Source: Mycobacteriaceae bacterium
Lineage (GTDB): Bacteria; Actinomycetota; Actinomycetes; Mycobacteriales; Mycobacteriaceae
Length of the DNA: 32,087 nucleotides
Reading direction: 5' to 3'
NCBI GenBank assembly: GCA_029977845.1
Contig: JAPOKC010000031.1
Location: 1-32,087, forward strand
Below, one piece after another: positions 14,418 through 23,618 of the stretch. The number at the start of each line of letters is the position of its first letter. Positions within the stretch are counted from its first letter, which is position 1. Made by a program: the position numbers and the translations under genes. A model generated the notes under the pieces. That model made no database searches, was not told the origin of the DNA, and saw only the letters and a program-made list of their open reading frames with translations.

Positions 14418-15632
14418 ATGAGGGAGGCGCCACATGTGCTGGGCATCGTCCTGGCCGGGGGAGAAGGTAAGCGCCTCTACCCGCTGACGGCTGACCGGGC
14501 CAAACCCGCGGTGCCCTTCGGCGGGGCATACCGGCTCATCGACTTCGTGCTGTCCAATCTCGTCAACGCGCGCTATCTGCGTATCTGCGTTCTGACGCAG
14601 TACAAGTCGCACTCACTGGACCGGCACATCTCGCAGAACTGGCGCCTGAGCGGTCTGGCCGGGGAGTACATCACCCCGGTGCCGGCCCAGCAGCGGCTCG
14701 GGCCGCGGTGGTACACCGGTTCGGCTGATGCCATCTATCAGTCGCTCAACCTCATCTACGACGAGGATCCCGACTACATCGTGGTGTTCGGCGCCGACCA
14801 CGTGTACCGGATGGACCCCGAGCAGATGGTGAAGTTCCACATCGAGAGCGGGGCCGGAGCGACGGTGGCCGGTATCCGGGTGCCGCGCTCGGAGGCCGGC
14901 GCGTTCGGCTGCATCGAGGCCGACGAGTCCGGCCGGATCAAGAGTTTCGTGGAGAAGCCGGCGGACCCGCCGGGTTGTCACGACGATCCGGAGCAGACCT
15001 ACGTCTCGATGGGCAACTACATCTTCACCACCAAGGTGCTCCTCGACGCGATCCGCGCCGACGCCGAGGAGGACGACTCCGATCACGATATGGGCGGGGA
15101 CATCATTCCGCGGCTGGTGGCCGACGGGATGGCCGCGGTCTACGACTTCAACGACAACGCCGTGCCCGGTTCCACCGAGCGCGATCACGGGTACTGGCGC
15201 GATGTGGGAACCCTGGACGCCTTCTACGACGCCCACATGGACCTGGTGTCGGTGCACCCGGTGTTCAACCTGTACAACAAGCGCTGGCCGATCCGCGGTG
15301 AGTCGGAGAATCTGGCGCCGGCCAAGTTCGTCAACGGCGGCTCGGCCCAGGAGTCGGTGGTGGGCGCGGGCAGCATCATTTCGGCCGCCTCTGTTCGCAA
15401 TTCGGTCCTGTCGAGCAATGTCGTCGTCGACGACGGGGCCATCGTCGAGGGCAGCGTGCTGATGCCGGGCGTCCGGGTCGGGCGCGGCGCGGTGGTGCGC
15501 CACGCGATCCTGGACAAGAACGTCGTCGTGGGACCGGGCGAGATGGTCGGGGTCGACCTGGAGAAGGACCGCGAGCGCTTCGCGATCAGCGCCGGCGGCG
15601 TGGTGGCCGTCGGCAAGGGGATCTGGATCTAA
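14418..15632 (+). CDS. glgC: Glucose-1-phosphate adenylyltransferase GlgC
   Basis: GlgC makes ADP-glucose from ATP and glucose-1-phosphate, the donor for glycogen, GlgM and capsular alpha-glucan. The 404-aa length is normal for the family. The N-terminal nucleotidyltransferase domain shows [13 protein letters not shown] with the usual Arg and Lys residues, then AKPAVPFGG and [10 protein letters not shown]. The product-binding region has [10 protein letters not shown] and FVEKP. The C-terminal third is a left-handed beta-helix with [13 protein letters not shown] and [13 protein letters not shown] repeats. It is transcribed divergently from glgM with 54 bases between starts. Its TAA stop overlaps the TAG of the convergent DUF4126 gene by four bases. 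Confidence 0.96.
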   Translation: MREAPHVLGIVLAGGEGKRLYPLTADRAKPAVPFGGAYRLIDFVLSNLVNARYLRICVLTQYKSHSLDRHISQNWRLSGLAGEYITPVPAQQRLGPRWYTGSADAIYQSLNLIYDEDPDYIVVFGADHVYRMDPEQMVKFHIESGAGATVAGIRVPRSEAGAFGCIEADESGRIKSFVEKPADPPGCHDDPEQTYVSMGNYIFTTKVLLDAIRADAEEDDSDHDMGGDIIPRLVADGMAAVYDFNDNAVPGSTERDHGYWRDVGTLDAFYDAHMDLVSVHPVFNLYNKRWPIRGESENLAPAKFVNGGSAQESVVGAGSIISAASVRNSVLSSNVVVDDGAIVEGSVLMPGVRVGRGAVVRHAILDKNVVVGPGEMVGVDLEKDRERFAISAGGVVAVGKGIWI

Positions 15633-16231
15633 CCGGTCGCCGGAGGCGCGTCCTGTGGGCGCTTGCGCCGCATCCGCCGCCGCAGATAGACCGCCCCCCA
15701 GATCATCGCGATCAGGATGATCAGCACGAGTGCGGGGATCAGGATCGCGACGAAGGTCAATCCGACGCTGGTGAAGTCCTCGATGGTGCTCAGCACCGGA
15801 GCGGCCACTCCCGCGGTGGCGACGTTGGCCGCCGGCCGCACCGTGGTCTTGGTCAGGTGGACCACCAGTGCGGTCACCACGCCGATCGCCACCGGCACCC
15901 ACTGGCCGCTGCGGGCGAACTCGGCCGGATCGGCGACCGCGGCGGTCTGCGCCGCGGTGCCCGATCCGAACACGATGCCGCCGGAGGTCGGCCGCACGAA
16001 GGTCTGGATGGTGTCGTTGACCGAGTCCAGTGCCGGGATCTTGTCGGCGACGATCTCGACGATGAGCAGTACCGCGACGATCCCGATGACCCAGCCGTTG
16101 GACAGCCATGCCCACCCGGACGGCAGGTTCACCAGATTGGTGTACCGATCCAGCAGGCCCATCGAAAGCAGCGGGATGTAGGCGTTGAGTCCGGCCGCCG
16201 AAGCCAGGCCGAAGCCCGTCATCAACTCCAC
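15629..16231 (-). CDS. DUF4126 membrane protein
   Basis: The 200-aa integral membrane protein has about four hydrophobic segments: residues roughly 5-27, 45-65, 110-130 and 155-182 ([28 protein letters not shown]). It has a conserved-looking start with [16 protein letters not shown], a central [19 protein letters not shown], and a basic C-terminal tail (RRRMRRKRP). This fits the DUF4126 family. The GTG at 16231 has GGGAGG upstream; an ATG at 16222 is an alternative. It follows the O-methyltransferase by 31 bases in the same direction and is probably co-transcribed. I cannot give it a function. Confidence 0.8.
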   Translation of the reverse strand: MELMTGFGLASAAGLNAYIPLLSMGLLDRYTNLVNLPSGWAWLSNGWVIGIVAVLLIVEIVADKIPALDSVNDTIQTFVRPTSGGIVFGSGTAAQTAAVADPAEFARSGQWVPVAIGVVTALVVHLTKTTVRPAANVATAGVAAPVLSTIEDFTSVGLTFVAILIPALVLIILIAMIWGAVYLRRRMRRKRPQDAPPATG

Positions 16232-16262
16232 GCCGACCTCCCGATGATGATGTGGGTCAACA

Positions 16263-16931
16263 TCATTCGGTATCGCGGGCGGCGACCAGGATGCCGTCGC
16301 CGAGTGGAACCAGAACCGGGGTGAGACGTTCGTCCTCGGCGATCAGCCGGGCGGCCTCGCGCACCGCGAGCACCTGGGCGTCGCCGGCCGCCGGATCACC
16401 GGCGCGGCCGCCGAGAGCGGCGTGGTGCACCACGATGACCCCGCCCGGCCGCAGCAGCCGCACACCTTCGGTGACGAAGTGCGGCTGGTCGCCTGGTGCG
16501 GCGTCGATGAAGACGAGGTCATAGGAACCGTCGGCCAGCCGGGTGAGCACCTCCTGGGCGCGTCCGCCGATCAGCCGGGTGCGACCCGGTCCGATACCGG
16601 CCTCGCCGAAGGCCTGTTTGGCCAGCCGCTGATGTTCGGGCTCGATGTCGATGGTGGTCAGAACGCCGTCCTCGCGCATGCCCGAGAGCAGCCACAACCC
16701 GCTGACCCCGGCTCCGGTGCCCACCTCGACGACGGCCTTGCCACCGGACAGGCGGGCCAGCACGCTGAGCAGCGCTCCGGCTGCGGGGCTGACCGCGCCG
16801 GCGCCGGCCTCGATCGCGCGTTCGCGCGCCGCCGAGACGATCGCGTCCTCGGAGATCGAGGACTCGGCGTGGCTCAGGATCCTTTCGGCCCGGCTGGGCG
16901 GGGCGCTGACCGGTTCGTCGTGCAAGGACAT
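16263..16931 (-). CDS. O-methyltransferase, family 3 (Rv1220c-like)
   Basis: The 222-aa class I SAM methyltransferase is of the catechol-O-methyltransferase-like bacterial group. Motif I is [16 protein letters not shown], followed by [13 protein letters not shown] for the ribose, then [12 protein letters not shown], where the acidic pair usually binds a divalent metal, and [13 protein letters not shown]. It has no signal peptide. The ATG at 16931 lies 6 bases after a TACGCT -10. It shares its upstream region with sigE on the other strand, as Rv1220c does beside sigE in M. tuberculosis. The methyl acceptor is unknown. Confidence 0.92.
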   Translation of the reverse strand: MSLHDEPVSAPPSRAERILSHAESSISEDAIVSAARERAIEAGAGAVSPAAGALLSVLARLSGGKAVVEVGTGAGVSGLWLLSGMREDGVLTTIDIEPEHQRLAKQAFGEAGIGPGRTRLIGGRAQEVLTRLADGSYDLVFIDAAPGDQPHFVTEGVRLLRPGGVIVVHHAALGGRAGDPAAGDAQVLAVREAARLIAEDERLTPVLVPLGDGILVAARDTE

Positions 16932-16937
16932 TCCTGC

Positions 16938-16943
16938 AGCGTA
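16938..16943 (-). promoter_or_regulatory. -10 box TACGCT of the O-methyltransferase
   Basis: On the minus strand TACGCT plus 6 bases meets the ATG at 16931. No Shine-Dalgarno is seen, so this is a probable leaderless start. Confidence 0.5.
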
Positions 16944-16984
16944 GATGAACTGCAGCCGCGCTCGGGGAGACTCGCCAGCGGCCG

Positions 16985-17150
16985 AAATCGGTCGCGTGAT
17001 TGATTATTTCTAGCCAGCCTTAAGAAATTGCTGAACCGCGGCCGCCAGACCAGCATCTTCACTGCGTATCAGAATTTATGGCCCGGACTCACAGCTGACA
17101 CATAGTTTGCTCTCACGGGCTGCCCATCCAGGTGCGGAAAGGTCCTGCGC
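16985..17150 (+). promoter_or_regulatory. sigE promoter region
   Basis: This stretch is much richer in A and T than the rest of the window, with TTGATTATTTC near 16999 and AATTTATGG near 17073. A TAGTTT -10 at 17103-17108 would start transcription near A17115, giving a leader of about 36 bases with GGAAAGG (17136-17142) 8 bases before the ATG at 17151. In M. tuberculosis sigE has several promoters controlled by MprA and SigH. I find no clean GGAAC...GTT element here, so SigH control is not supported by sight. The position of a -35 is unclear. Confidence 0.4.
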
Positions 17151-17942
17151 ATGGAACGCCAGAACCGTTCGACGGGGAATACCCCGCAGCGGGCTCGTGT
17201 TGTGAATGTCGAAATGGCCGATAACTCCGCATTCGACTTCGGGTGCCCCGCGGGCGCGCTGCCGATCCTCGAGAACCTCGAGGGTCCGATGTCCGCCACC
17301 CTGACCGTCCCCGTCGCCATGTCGCCCGCCAGCGACCCCTCCGACTACGAGTCCTGGGTCATCCCGGCCGAGGAGTTGCAGGGCACTGAGATGTTCGACG
17401 CAACCGGCGACCGGGCGGCCATGCCGTCCTGGGATGAGCTGGTCCGTCAGCACGCCGATCGCGTCTACCGGCTGGCCTACCGCCTGTCGGGCAACCAGCA
17501 CGACGCCGAGGACCTCACCCAGGAGACCTTCATCCGGGTGTTCCGTTCGGTGCACAACTATCAGCCCGGCACCTTTGAGGGTTGGCTGCACCGCATCACC
17601 ACGAACCTCTTCCTCGATATGGTCCGCCGTCGGTCGCGCATCCGCATGGAGGCGCTGCCCGAGGATTACGACCGGGTGCCGTCCGATCAGCCCGACCCGG
17701 AGCAGATCTTCCACGATTCGCGACTGGGCCCGGATCTTCAGGCAGCGCTGGACTCGCTGGCGCCGGAATTCCGTGCCGCCGTCGTCCTCTGCGATATCGA
17801 GGGCCTGTCCTACGAGGAGATCGGCGCCACACTGGGCGTGAAGCTGGGCACCGTGCGCAGCCGCATCCACCGTGGCCGCCAGGCTCTGCGCGACTACCTG
17901 GCCGCGCGTGGTGTGCACGGCGTCGCCGCCGCGTACGCCTGA
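17151..17942 (+). CDS. sigE: ECF sigma factor SigE
   Basis: SigE directs RNA polymerase to envelope-stress genes. The 263-aa protein has an unstructured N-terminal part of about 90 residues. Region 2 runs from about 95 to 165 ([41 protein letters not shown]). Region 4 runs from about 200 to 253 ([19 protein letters not shown]). From [11 protein letters not shown] onward it is nearly identical to M. tuberculosis SigE. The ATG at 17151 has a good Shine-Dalgarno. In-frame ATGs at 17214, 17289 and 17319 could give shorter forms, as reported for M. tuberculosis SigE. The anti-sigma gene rseA follows after 120 bases containing a strong hairpin. Confidence 0.95.
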   Translation: MERQNRSTGNTPQRARVVNVEMADNSAFDFGCPAGALPILENLEGPMSATLTVPVAMSPASDPSDYESWVIPAEELQGTEMFDATGDRAAMPSWDELVRQHADRVYRLAYRLSGNQHDAEDLTQETFIRVFRSVHNYQPGTFEGWLHRITTNLFLDMVRRRSRIRMEALPEDYDRVPSDQPDPEQIFHDSRLGPDLQAALDSLAPEFRAAVVLCDIEGLSYEEIGATLGVKLGTVRSRIHRGRQALRDYLAARGVHGVAAAYA

Positions 17943-17953
17943 CACCCACCGCA

Positions 17954-17991
17954 CGCCGAAGCCGCCGTGGCCGGTCATCGGGGCTTCGGCG
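17954..17991 (+). terminator. Hairpin between sigE and rseA
   Basis: CGCCGAAGCC (17954-17963) pairs with GGCTTCGGCG (17982-17991), a perfect 10-base stem with an 18-base loop, starting 11 bases after the sigE stop. It lacks a U-tract, so it may be a partial terminator or mRNA-stability element that sets less RseA than SigE. Confidence 0.5.
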
Positions 17992-17994
17992 CGC

Positions 17995-18016
17995 TACATT
18001 CGAATCAGGGTTCGAA
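17995..18016 (+). promoter_or_regulatory. Possible rseA promoter with paired TTCGAA motifs
   Basis: TACATT (17995-18000) matches TANNNT and would start transcription near 18007. Two TTCGAA palindromes (17999-18004 and 18011-18016), spaced 12 bases centre to centre, straddle that point and could bind a dimeric regulator. This would allow rseA to be expressed separately from sigE. No regulator is known to me for this motif. Confidence 0.4.
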
Positions 18017-18062
18017 GACCGGCGTCCGGCTGTCCGCCGCGCGCCCCGACGGGAGGAGTCCG

Positions 18063-18473
18063 GTGGCGATGTTCGATCCCGGCCAATTCTTCCGGCGGGC
18101 GCTGTCGAAGATGCCGTCGAACTTCGTCTCCGTCGACGAGGCCGCGGTGGCGGCGCCCAAACAGTTCGCCTCCACCGACCATCTGTCGATCGAGGCGGTT
18201 GCCGCCTATGTCGACGGTGAACTCCCGATGAAGGCCCATATGAGAGCCGGCAGCCACCTGTCGATGTGCCGGCAGTGCGCGGCCGAGGTCGAGGCCCAGG
18301 GCCAGGCTCGTGAGGCTCTGCGCGAGTCCCACCCGGTCAGCATCCCGAACAACCTGATGGGTCTGCTCAGTCAGATCCCGGAATCGGCTCCCGAGGAACC
18401 GGCCCAGGTCGACAAACAGCCGCCGGGCCGGCGCCCGGGCGGCGCAAAGCGTGGCCGCCGCAAGCGCCGGTAG
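18063..18473 (+). CDS. rseA: Anti-sigma-E factor RseA
   Basis: RseA holds SigE inactive. The 136-aa protein (GTG at 18063, with GGAGGAG just upstream; ATG at 18069 is an alternative) has the zinc-associated anti-sigma motif H-x3-C-x2-C at His65, Cys69 and Cys72 (HLSMCRQC). Upstream of it, STDHLSIEA carries Thr38, which aligns with Thr39 of M. tuberculosis RseA. That residue is known to be phosphorylated by PknB before ClpC1P2 degrades the protein. The tail after about residue 115 is Pro/Arg/Lys-rich and poorly conserved (RRPGGAKRGRRKRR). The frame continues upstream into a region without protein-like character; the Shine-Dalgarno argues for the chosen start. There is no membrane segment, so it acts in the cytoplasm. 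Confidence 0.92.
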   Translation: MAMFDPGQFFRRALSKMPSNFVSVDEAAVAAPKQFASTDHLSIEAVAAYVDGELPMKAHMRAGSHLSMCRQCAAEVEAQGQAREALRESHPVSIPNNLMGLLSQIPESAPEEPAQVDKQPPGRRPGGAKRGRRKRR

Positions 18474-20009
<1,536 letters not shown>

Positions 20010-20014
20010 ACGTC

Positions 20015-20422
20015 ATGTTCGCCAATGTCGGCTGGGGCGAGATGCTGCTGCTGCTCATCGTCGGGCTGGTGGTGCTCGGTCCGGAGCGGCTGCCGGGCGC
20101 CATCCGGTGGTCGTCGAATGCGATCCGGCAGACCCGCGACTACCTCAGCGGAGCGACCAGCCAGTTGCGCGAAGAACTCGGCCCGGAGTTCGAGGATTTG
20201 CGCCAGCCGCTCAGTGATCTGCAGAAGCTACGCGGGATGAGTCCGCGCGCGGCGCTGACCAAGCACCTGCTCGACGGGGATGACTCCTGGATCACCGGCG
20301 AGTTCGACAACGCGTCGGTCAAACCCAAGAGCGCGGAAATGCCGCCGGTGGAGCCTGTTGCGCAGCCGGCCCAGCCGCTCACTCCGGGCGAGGCCGCACC
20401 GTTCGACGCCGACGCGACCTGA
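20015..20422 (+). CDS. tatB: Sec-independent translocase subunit TatB
   Basis: TatB binds twin-arginine signal peptides with TatC at the membrane. The 135-aa protein has the short N-terminal transmembrane helix (residues about 4-22, [19 protein letters not shown]), the PERLPGAIR hinge, an amphipathic helix ([15 protein letters not shown]), and an acidic/Pro-rich tail. The longer tail and the GPERLP motif separate it from TatA. It lies 5 bases after htrA, the arrangement seen beside sigE in mycobacteria. It converges on mrp with a 6-base gap and no visible terminator. Confidence 0.93.
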   Translation: MFANVGWGEMLLLLIVGLVVLGPERLPGAIRWSSNAIRQTRDYLSGATSQLREELGPEFEDLRQPLSDLQKLRGMSPRAALTKHLLDGDDSWITGEFDNASVKPKSAEMPPVEPVAQPAQPLTPGEAAPFDADAT

Positions 20423-20428
20423 CCGCGG

Positions 20429-21592
20429 CTAGCGTCCCGCCGGATCCAGGCCCAGCGACATACCGGCCAGCCCGCGCTTGCGTCCGGCCAGTTTGTCGGC
20501 GATGCTGCGCAACTCCCGCCCGGCGGCCGACTCGGGCGCGGACAACACCAGTGGCACACCGGCATCGCCGGCTGCGACCAGGGCGGGATCCAGCGGGATC
20601 TGGCCGAGCAATGGGACGTCGGCGCCGACAGCCCGGGTCAGCCGTTCGGCCACCTGATTTCCGCCGCCCTCACCGAAGATCTCCAATGTGCTGCCGTCGG
20701 GCAGCACCAGCCCGGACATGTTCTCCACCACACCGACGATGCGCTGGCGGGTCTGGATGGCGATGGCTCCGGCGCGCTCGGCCACCTCGGCTGCGGCCAG
20801 CTGAGGGGTGGTGACCACGACGATCTCGGCGTTGGGAATCAGCTGGGCCACCGAGAGCGCCACGTCACCGGTGCCCGGCGGCAGATCGAGCAGCAGCACG
20901 TCGAGATCGCCCCAGTAGACGTCGGAGAGGAACTGCTGCAGCGCCCGGTGCAGCATCGGGCCGCGCCACACCACCGGCGCGTTGCCCTGGGTGAACTGCG
21001 CGATGGAGATCACCTTAACGTCGTGGGCCACCGGCGGGATGATCATCGACTCGACCTGGGTGGGACGGTCGTGGGTGCCCATCATGCGGGGAACCGAATG
21101 CCCGTAGATGTCGGCGTCGAGCAGGCCGACGGACAATCCGCGCGCGGCCAGTGCGGCCGCGAGATTGACTGTGACACTTGACTTTCCGACGCCGCCCTTG
21201 CCGGAGGCCACGGCGTAGACGCGGGTGAGGCAGCCGGGCTGGGCGAACGGGATGACGGGTTCGGGCGACATGCCCTGATCACCCCGCAGTTGCTGCCGCA
21301 GCGCGGTGCGCTGCTCGTCGTTCATCACATCCAGGCTGACCTTCACCGACCCGGTGCCCGGCACATCGGTGACCGCGGCGGTGACGAGGTCGGTGATCTC
21401 CGATTTCTTCGGGCAGGCCTCGGTGGTCAGGTAGATCTCGACATGCACCGCCCCGCCGTCGGCCACCGAGATCCGCTTGACCATGTTGAGTTCGGTGATC
21501 GGCTTGCGCAGTTCCGGATCGATGACCTTGGACAGCGCGGCGCGGATCGATTGCTCGAGTTCAGTGTGTTCAGACCCAGTGTGTTCAGACAT
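20429..21592 (-). CDS. mrp: Mrp/ApbC-type iron-sulphur carrier ATPase
   Basis: The 387-aa protein has an N-terminal MIP18-type domain (residues about 10-95) with the reactive Cys60 in LTTEACPKKSE. It is followed by a ParA/MinD-like ATPase with the deviant Walker A GKGGVGKSS (131-139), LLDADIYGHSVPRMMG and LLDLPPGTGD. Mrp/ApbC proteins carry Fe-S clusters to apoproteins. The bridging CxxC normally found between ENMS and the IFGEGGG motif is missing: the segment reads SGLVLPDGSTLE. The ATG at 21592 is chosen; an in-frame GTG at 21598 is possible. A TAGACT -10-like box is at 21602-21607. It contains a short 15-base tandem repeat at the N-terminus. Confidence 0.92.
   Translation of the reverse strand: MSEHTGSEHTELEQSIRAALSKVIDPELRKPITELNMVKRISVADGGAVHVEIYLTTEACPKKSEITDLVTAAVTDVPGTGSVKVSLDVMNDEQRTALRQQLRGDQGMSPEPVIPFAQPGCLTRVYAVASGKGGVGKSSVTVNLAAALAARGLSVGLLDADIYGHSVPRMMGTHDRPTQVESMIIPPVAHDVKVISIAQFTQGNAPVVWRGPMLHRALQQFLSDVYWGDLDVLLLDLPPGTGDVALSVAQLIPNAEIVVVTTPQLAAAEVAERAGAIAIQTRQRIVGVVENMSGLVLPDGSTLEIFGEGGGNQVAERLTRAVGADVPLLGQIPLDPALVAAGDAGVPLVLSAPESAAGRELRSIADKLAGRKRGLAGMSLGLDPAGR
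21562..21590. repeat. 15-base tandem repeat in the mrp start
   Basis: CAGTGTGTTCAGAC occurs at 21562-21575 and again at 21577-21590. In the mrp frame it encodes SEHTG then SEHTE, a five-codon duplication just after the start codon. Confidence 0.7.
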
Positions 21593-21623
21593 GGCCACCC
21601 GAGTCTAGGCGGGCGGCGATGCG

Positions 21624-22961
21624 TCAGTTGGCGGGGCCGGGCAGCGGGCCGGGGCCCTGCATCAGCAGTGGCGGAGCCTCGGGGACCGCAACCGGCTCAG
21701 GCGCGGGCGCCTCCGACTCGACCGGCCCGGGCGCCACCTCGGGGGCCGGAGCCGGGGCGACCGCCGGGGCCGGAGCCGGGGCGACCGCCGGGGCCGGCCC
21801 GGGCAGGATCCCCGACGGCGGGATCATCGGCGCGAACTGATCGGGTTGCGGGTTCATCCACGGCGCCATCGGCATCATCCACGGCGGGATGTTGTTCGGA
21901 AGCACAGGTGTGGCCAGCTGTGAGTTCATGCAGATCACCTCGCAGCTGCCCTCGGGTGTCGTGCCGGGGCCCTGCAGCGGTCCGGGCATCGCCAGCTGGC
22001 CGGCCTGTTCGCTGTTGCCGAAGCCCATCTGCGACAGCTGGAACAGCGGGTCACCACCGGCCAGACCCGGCATGCCGACGCCGATGCCCTCCGGATTCTC
22101 CAGGTGCGCGTCGCCCAGGGCCGGGACCGGACCGATGATGGCCGGCAGGTCGACCGGAGCGACGCCGGTGGCGTAGGCGGCAGCCCATCCCATCACGTTC
22201 TGGGCGTAGGGCATCGAGTTGTTGTAGCGCAGGACCGCGGTCATCACCTGGCTCTGGTTGCGCAGGTTCAGCCCGCCGCTGCACAGGTAGCGCGCGGTGG
22301 CCAGCGCGGCGTCGAACAGGTTCTGCGGATCGGCCCGCCCGTCGCCGTCGCCGTCGGAGGCGTAGCGCGACCAGGTGCCCGGCAGGAACTGCATCGGGCC
22401 CATCGCCCGGGCGTAGATCGGACGGCCACCGGCGTTGGTCTGGACGATGATCTCGTTGCCGGGCAGGCTGCCGTCCAGCGTCGGGCCGTAGATCGGCCGC
22501 ACCGCGGTTCCGCGCGCGTCGGTGGCGCCGCCGTTGGCGTGCGAGGACTCGATCCGGCCGATGCCGGCCAGCAGGTTCCAGCTCACCCCGCAGCTCGGCT
22601 GGGTGGCGGTCATCACCTGTTCGGCGTTGCGGTAGGCCTGCAGCGCCAACATCGGGATGCGCATACCGCCGAGTGAGTTCACGACCGCGGCGGGCGGCAT
22701 CGGCGAGGTGGGCGTGGTCGCGGCGAACTTGAAATCGGCCGGCGGCCGGGCCGCGGCCACGATCGTGGTTCCTCCCGGAGTCGAAGCCGGAGCGGGCGCA
22801 GGCGCCGGTGCCGCCTGCACGGCGGCGAGCGGGGTGACCTCGTCGGAGGCGGTCTTGACCCCGATGTGGCCGGGGGCGGCCGCGACCGCCCCGGCGAGGA
22901 CGACGGGGGTGATCACGGCGATCCCGAGCGCAGGCGCCCGGAGCCGGTGCTTCATCGCCAC
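21624..22961 (-). CDS. Secreted lytic transglycosylase, SLT_2 type (Rv1230c-like)
   Basis: The 445-aa protein (GTG at 22961; ATG at 22955 is also possible) has a signal sequence or anchor (LGIAVITPVVLAGAVAAAPG), an Ala/Pro linker, and a lytic-transglycosylase domain from about 95 to 275. The probable catalytic Glu138 is in GIGRIESSHANGG. YARAMGPMQFLPGTW and VLRYNNSMPYAQNVMGWA are typical of the MltB-like group that cuts peptidoglycan to 1,6-anhydro sugars. The last 100 residues are Pro/Ala-rich with an exact 8-residue repeat. GAGG lies 8 bases before the GTG, and a TAAATT box at 22977-22982 may be its -10. Confidence 0.88.
   Translation of the reverse strand: MAMKHRLRAPALGIAVITPVVLAGAVAAAPGHIGVKTASDEVTPLAAVQAAPAPAPAPASTPGGTTIVAAARPPADFKFAATTPTSPMPPAAVVNSLGGMRIPMLALQAYRNAEQVMTATQPSCGVSWNLLAGIGRIESSHANGGATDARGTAVRPIYGPTLDGSLPGNEIIVQTNAGGRPIYARAMGPMQFLPGTWSRYASDGDGDGRADPQNLFDAALATARYLCSGGLNLRNQSQVMTAVLRYNNSMPYAQNVMGWAAAYATGVAPVDLPAIIGPVPALGDAHLENPEGIGVGMPGLAGGDPLFQLSQMGFGNSEQAGQLAMPGPLQGPGTTPEGSCEVICMNSQLATPVLPNNIPPWMMPMAPWMNPQPDQFAPMIPPSGILPGPAPAVAPAPAPAVAPAPAPEVAPGPVESEAPAPEPVAVPEAPPLLMQGPGPLPGPAN
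21742..21789. repeat. 24-base tandem repeat in the transglycosylase tail
   Basis: Two identical 24-base units (21742-21765, 21766-21789) followed by a partial third encode an 8-residue Pro/Ala/Val repeat (PAPAVAPA phase). The unit number is likely to vary between strains by slippage. Confidence 0.75.
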
Positions 22962-23048
22962 TGACCCGTCCTCAGAAATTTAGCTCGTTTAACGCTGTCG
23001 ACCACGCCACCATACCCATTTCGCCGATCACCGCGGGAAGCAACCGTG

Positions 23049-23618
23049 TTAGTTGTCCTGATCGGAGGTTTCCGGCTCTTCGTTACCGGCGCCTGATTCG
23101 GGGTCGCTTGTCTTGCCCTCCTTGGGGGCGCCCTTGGGCTTCTTGGACTTGGCGGGTTTGGCGGACTTCAGCGCGCGCTGCAGGTCGTCGAGTTCGCGGC
23201 GCAGGTAGTCGCGGGTGGCGACCTCGCCGATCGCCAACCTCAGGGCGGCCAGCTCGCGGGCCAGGAACTCGGTGTCGGCCTTGGTTTGCTCGGCCCGCCG
23301 GCGGTCGTCCTCCAGGGCCACCCGGTCGCGGTTCTCCTGCCGGTTCTGGGCCAGCAGGATCAGCGGTGCGGCGTAGGCGGCCTGGGTCGAGAAAGCCAGG
23401 TTGAGCAGGATGAACGGGTATGGATCCCAGCGCAGCCGCACCGCGAACAGATTCAGCGTGATCCAGACGATCACGGCGATGGTCTGCCACAGCAGATAGC
23501 GGCCGGTGCCCAGGAACCGGGCGATGGATTCGCTGAACCGCCCGACCGCCTCGGGGTCGAGGTTGAGATTCGGCCGCCGCGAGGTGCGCGGGGTGTCCAG
23601 GCGCTGGTATTCGCTCAT
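23049..23618 (-). CDS. DUF1003 membrane protein (Rv1231c-like)
   Basis: The 189-aa protein has two transmembrane helices, about 42-60 (LLWQTIAVIVWITLNLFAV) and 69-90. The DUF1003 signature is DPYPFILLNLAFSTQAAYAAP then LAQNRQENRDR. After it comes a long charged helix likely to form a coiled coil (93-150), then a Lys/Pro/Glu-rich tail. The ATG overlaps the stop of the upstream PRC/MgtE_N/CBS gene in an ATGA arrangement, so the two proteins are translationally coupled and may act together. DUF1003 has no proven function; the partner's MgtE-like domains make a link to metal-ion handling a guess. Confidence 0.9.
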   Translation of the reverse strand: MSEYQRLDTPRTSRRPNLNLDPEAVGRFSESIARFLGTGRYLLWQTIAVIVWITLNLFAVRLRWDPYPFILLNLAFSTQAAYAAPLILLAQNRQENRDRVALEDDRRRAEQTKADTEFLARELAALRLAIGEVATRDYLRRELDDLQRALKSAKPAKSKKPKGAPKEGKTSDPESGAGNEEPETSDQDN

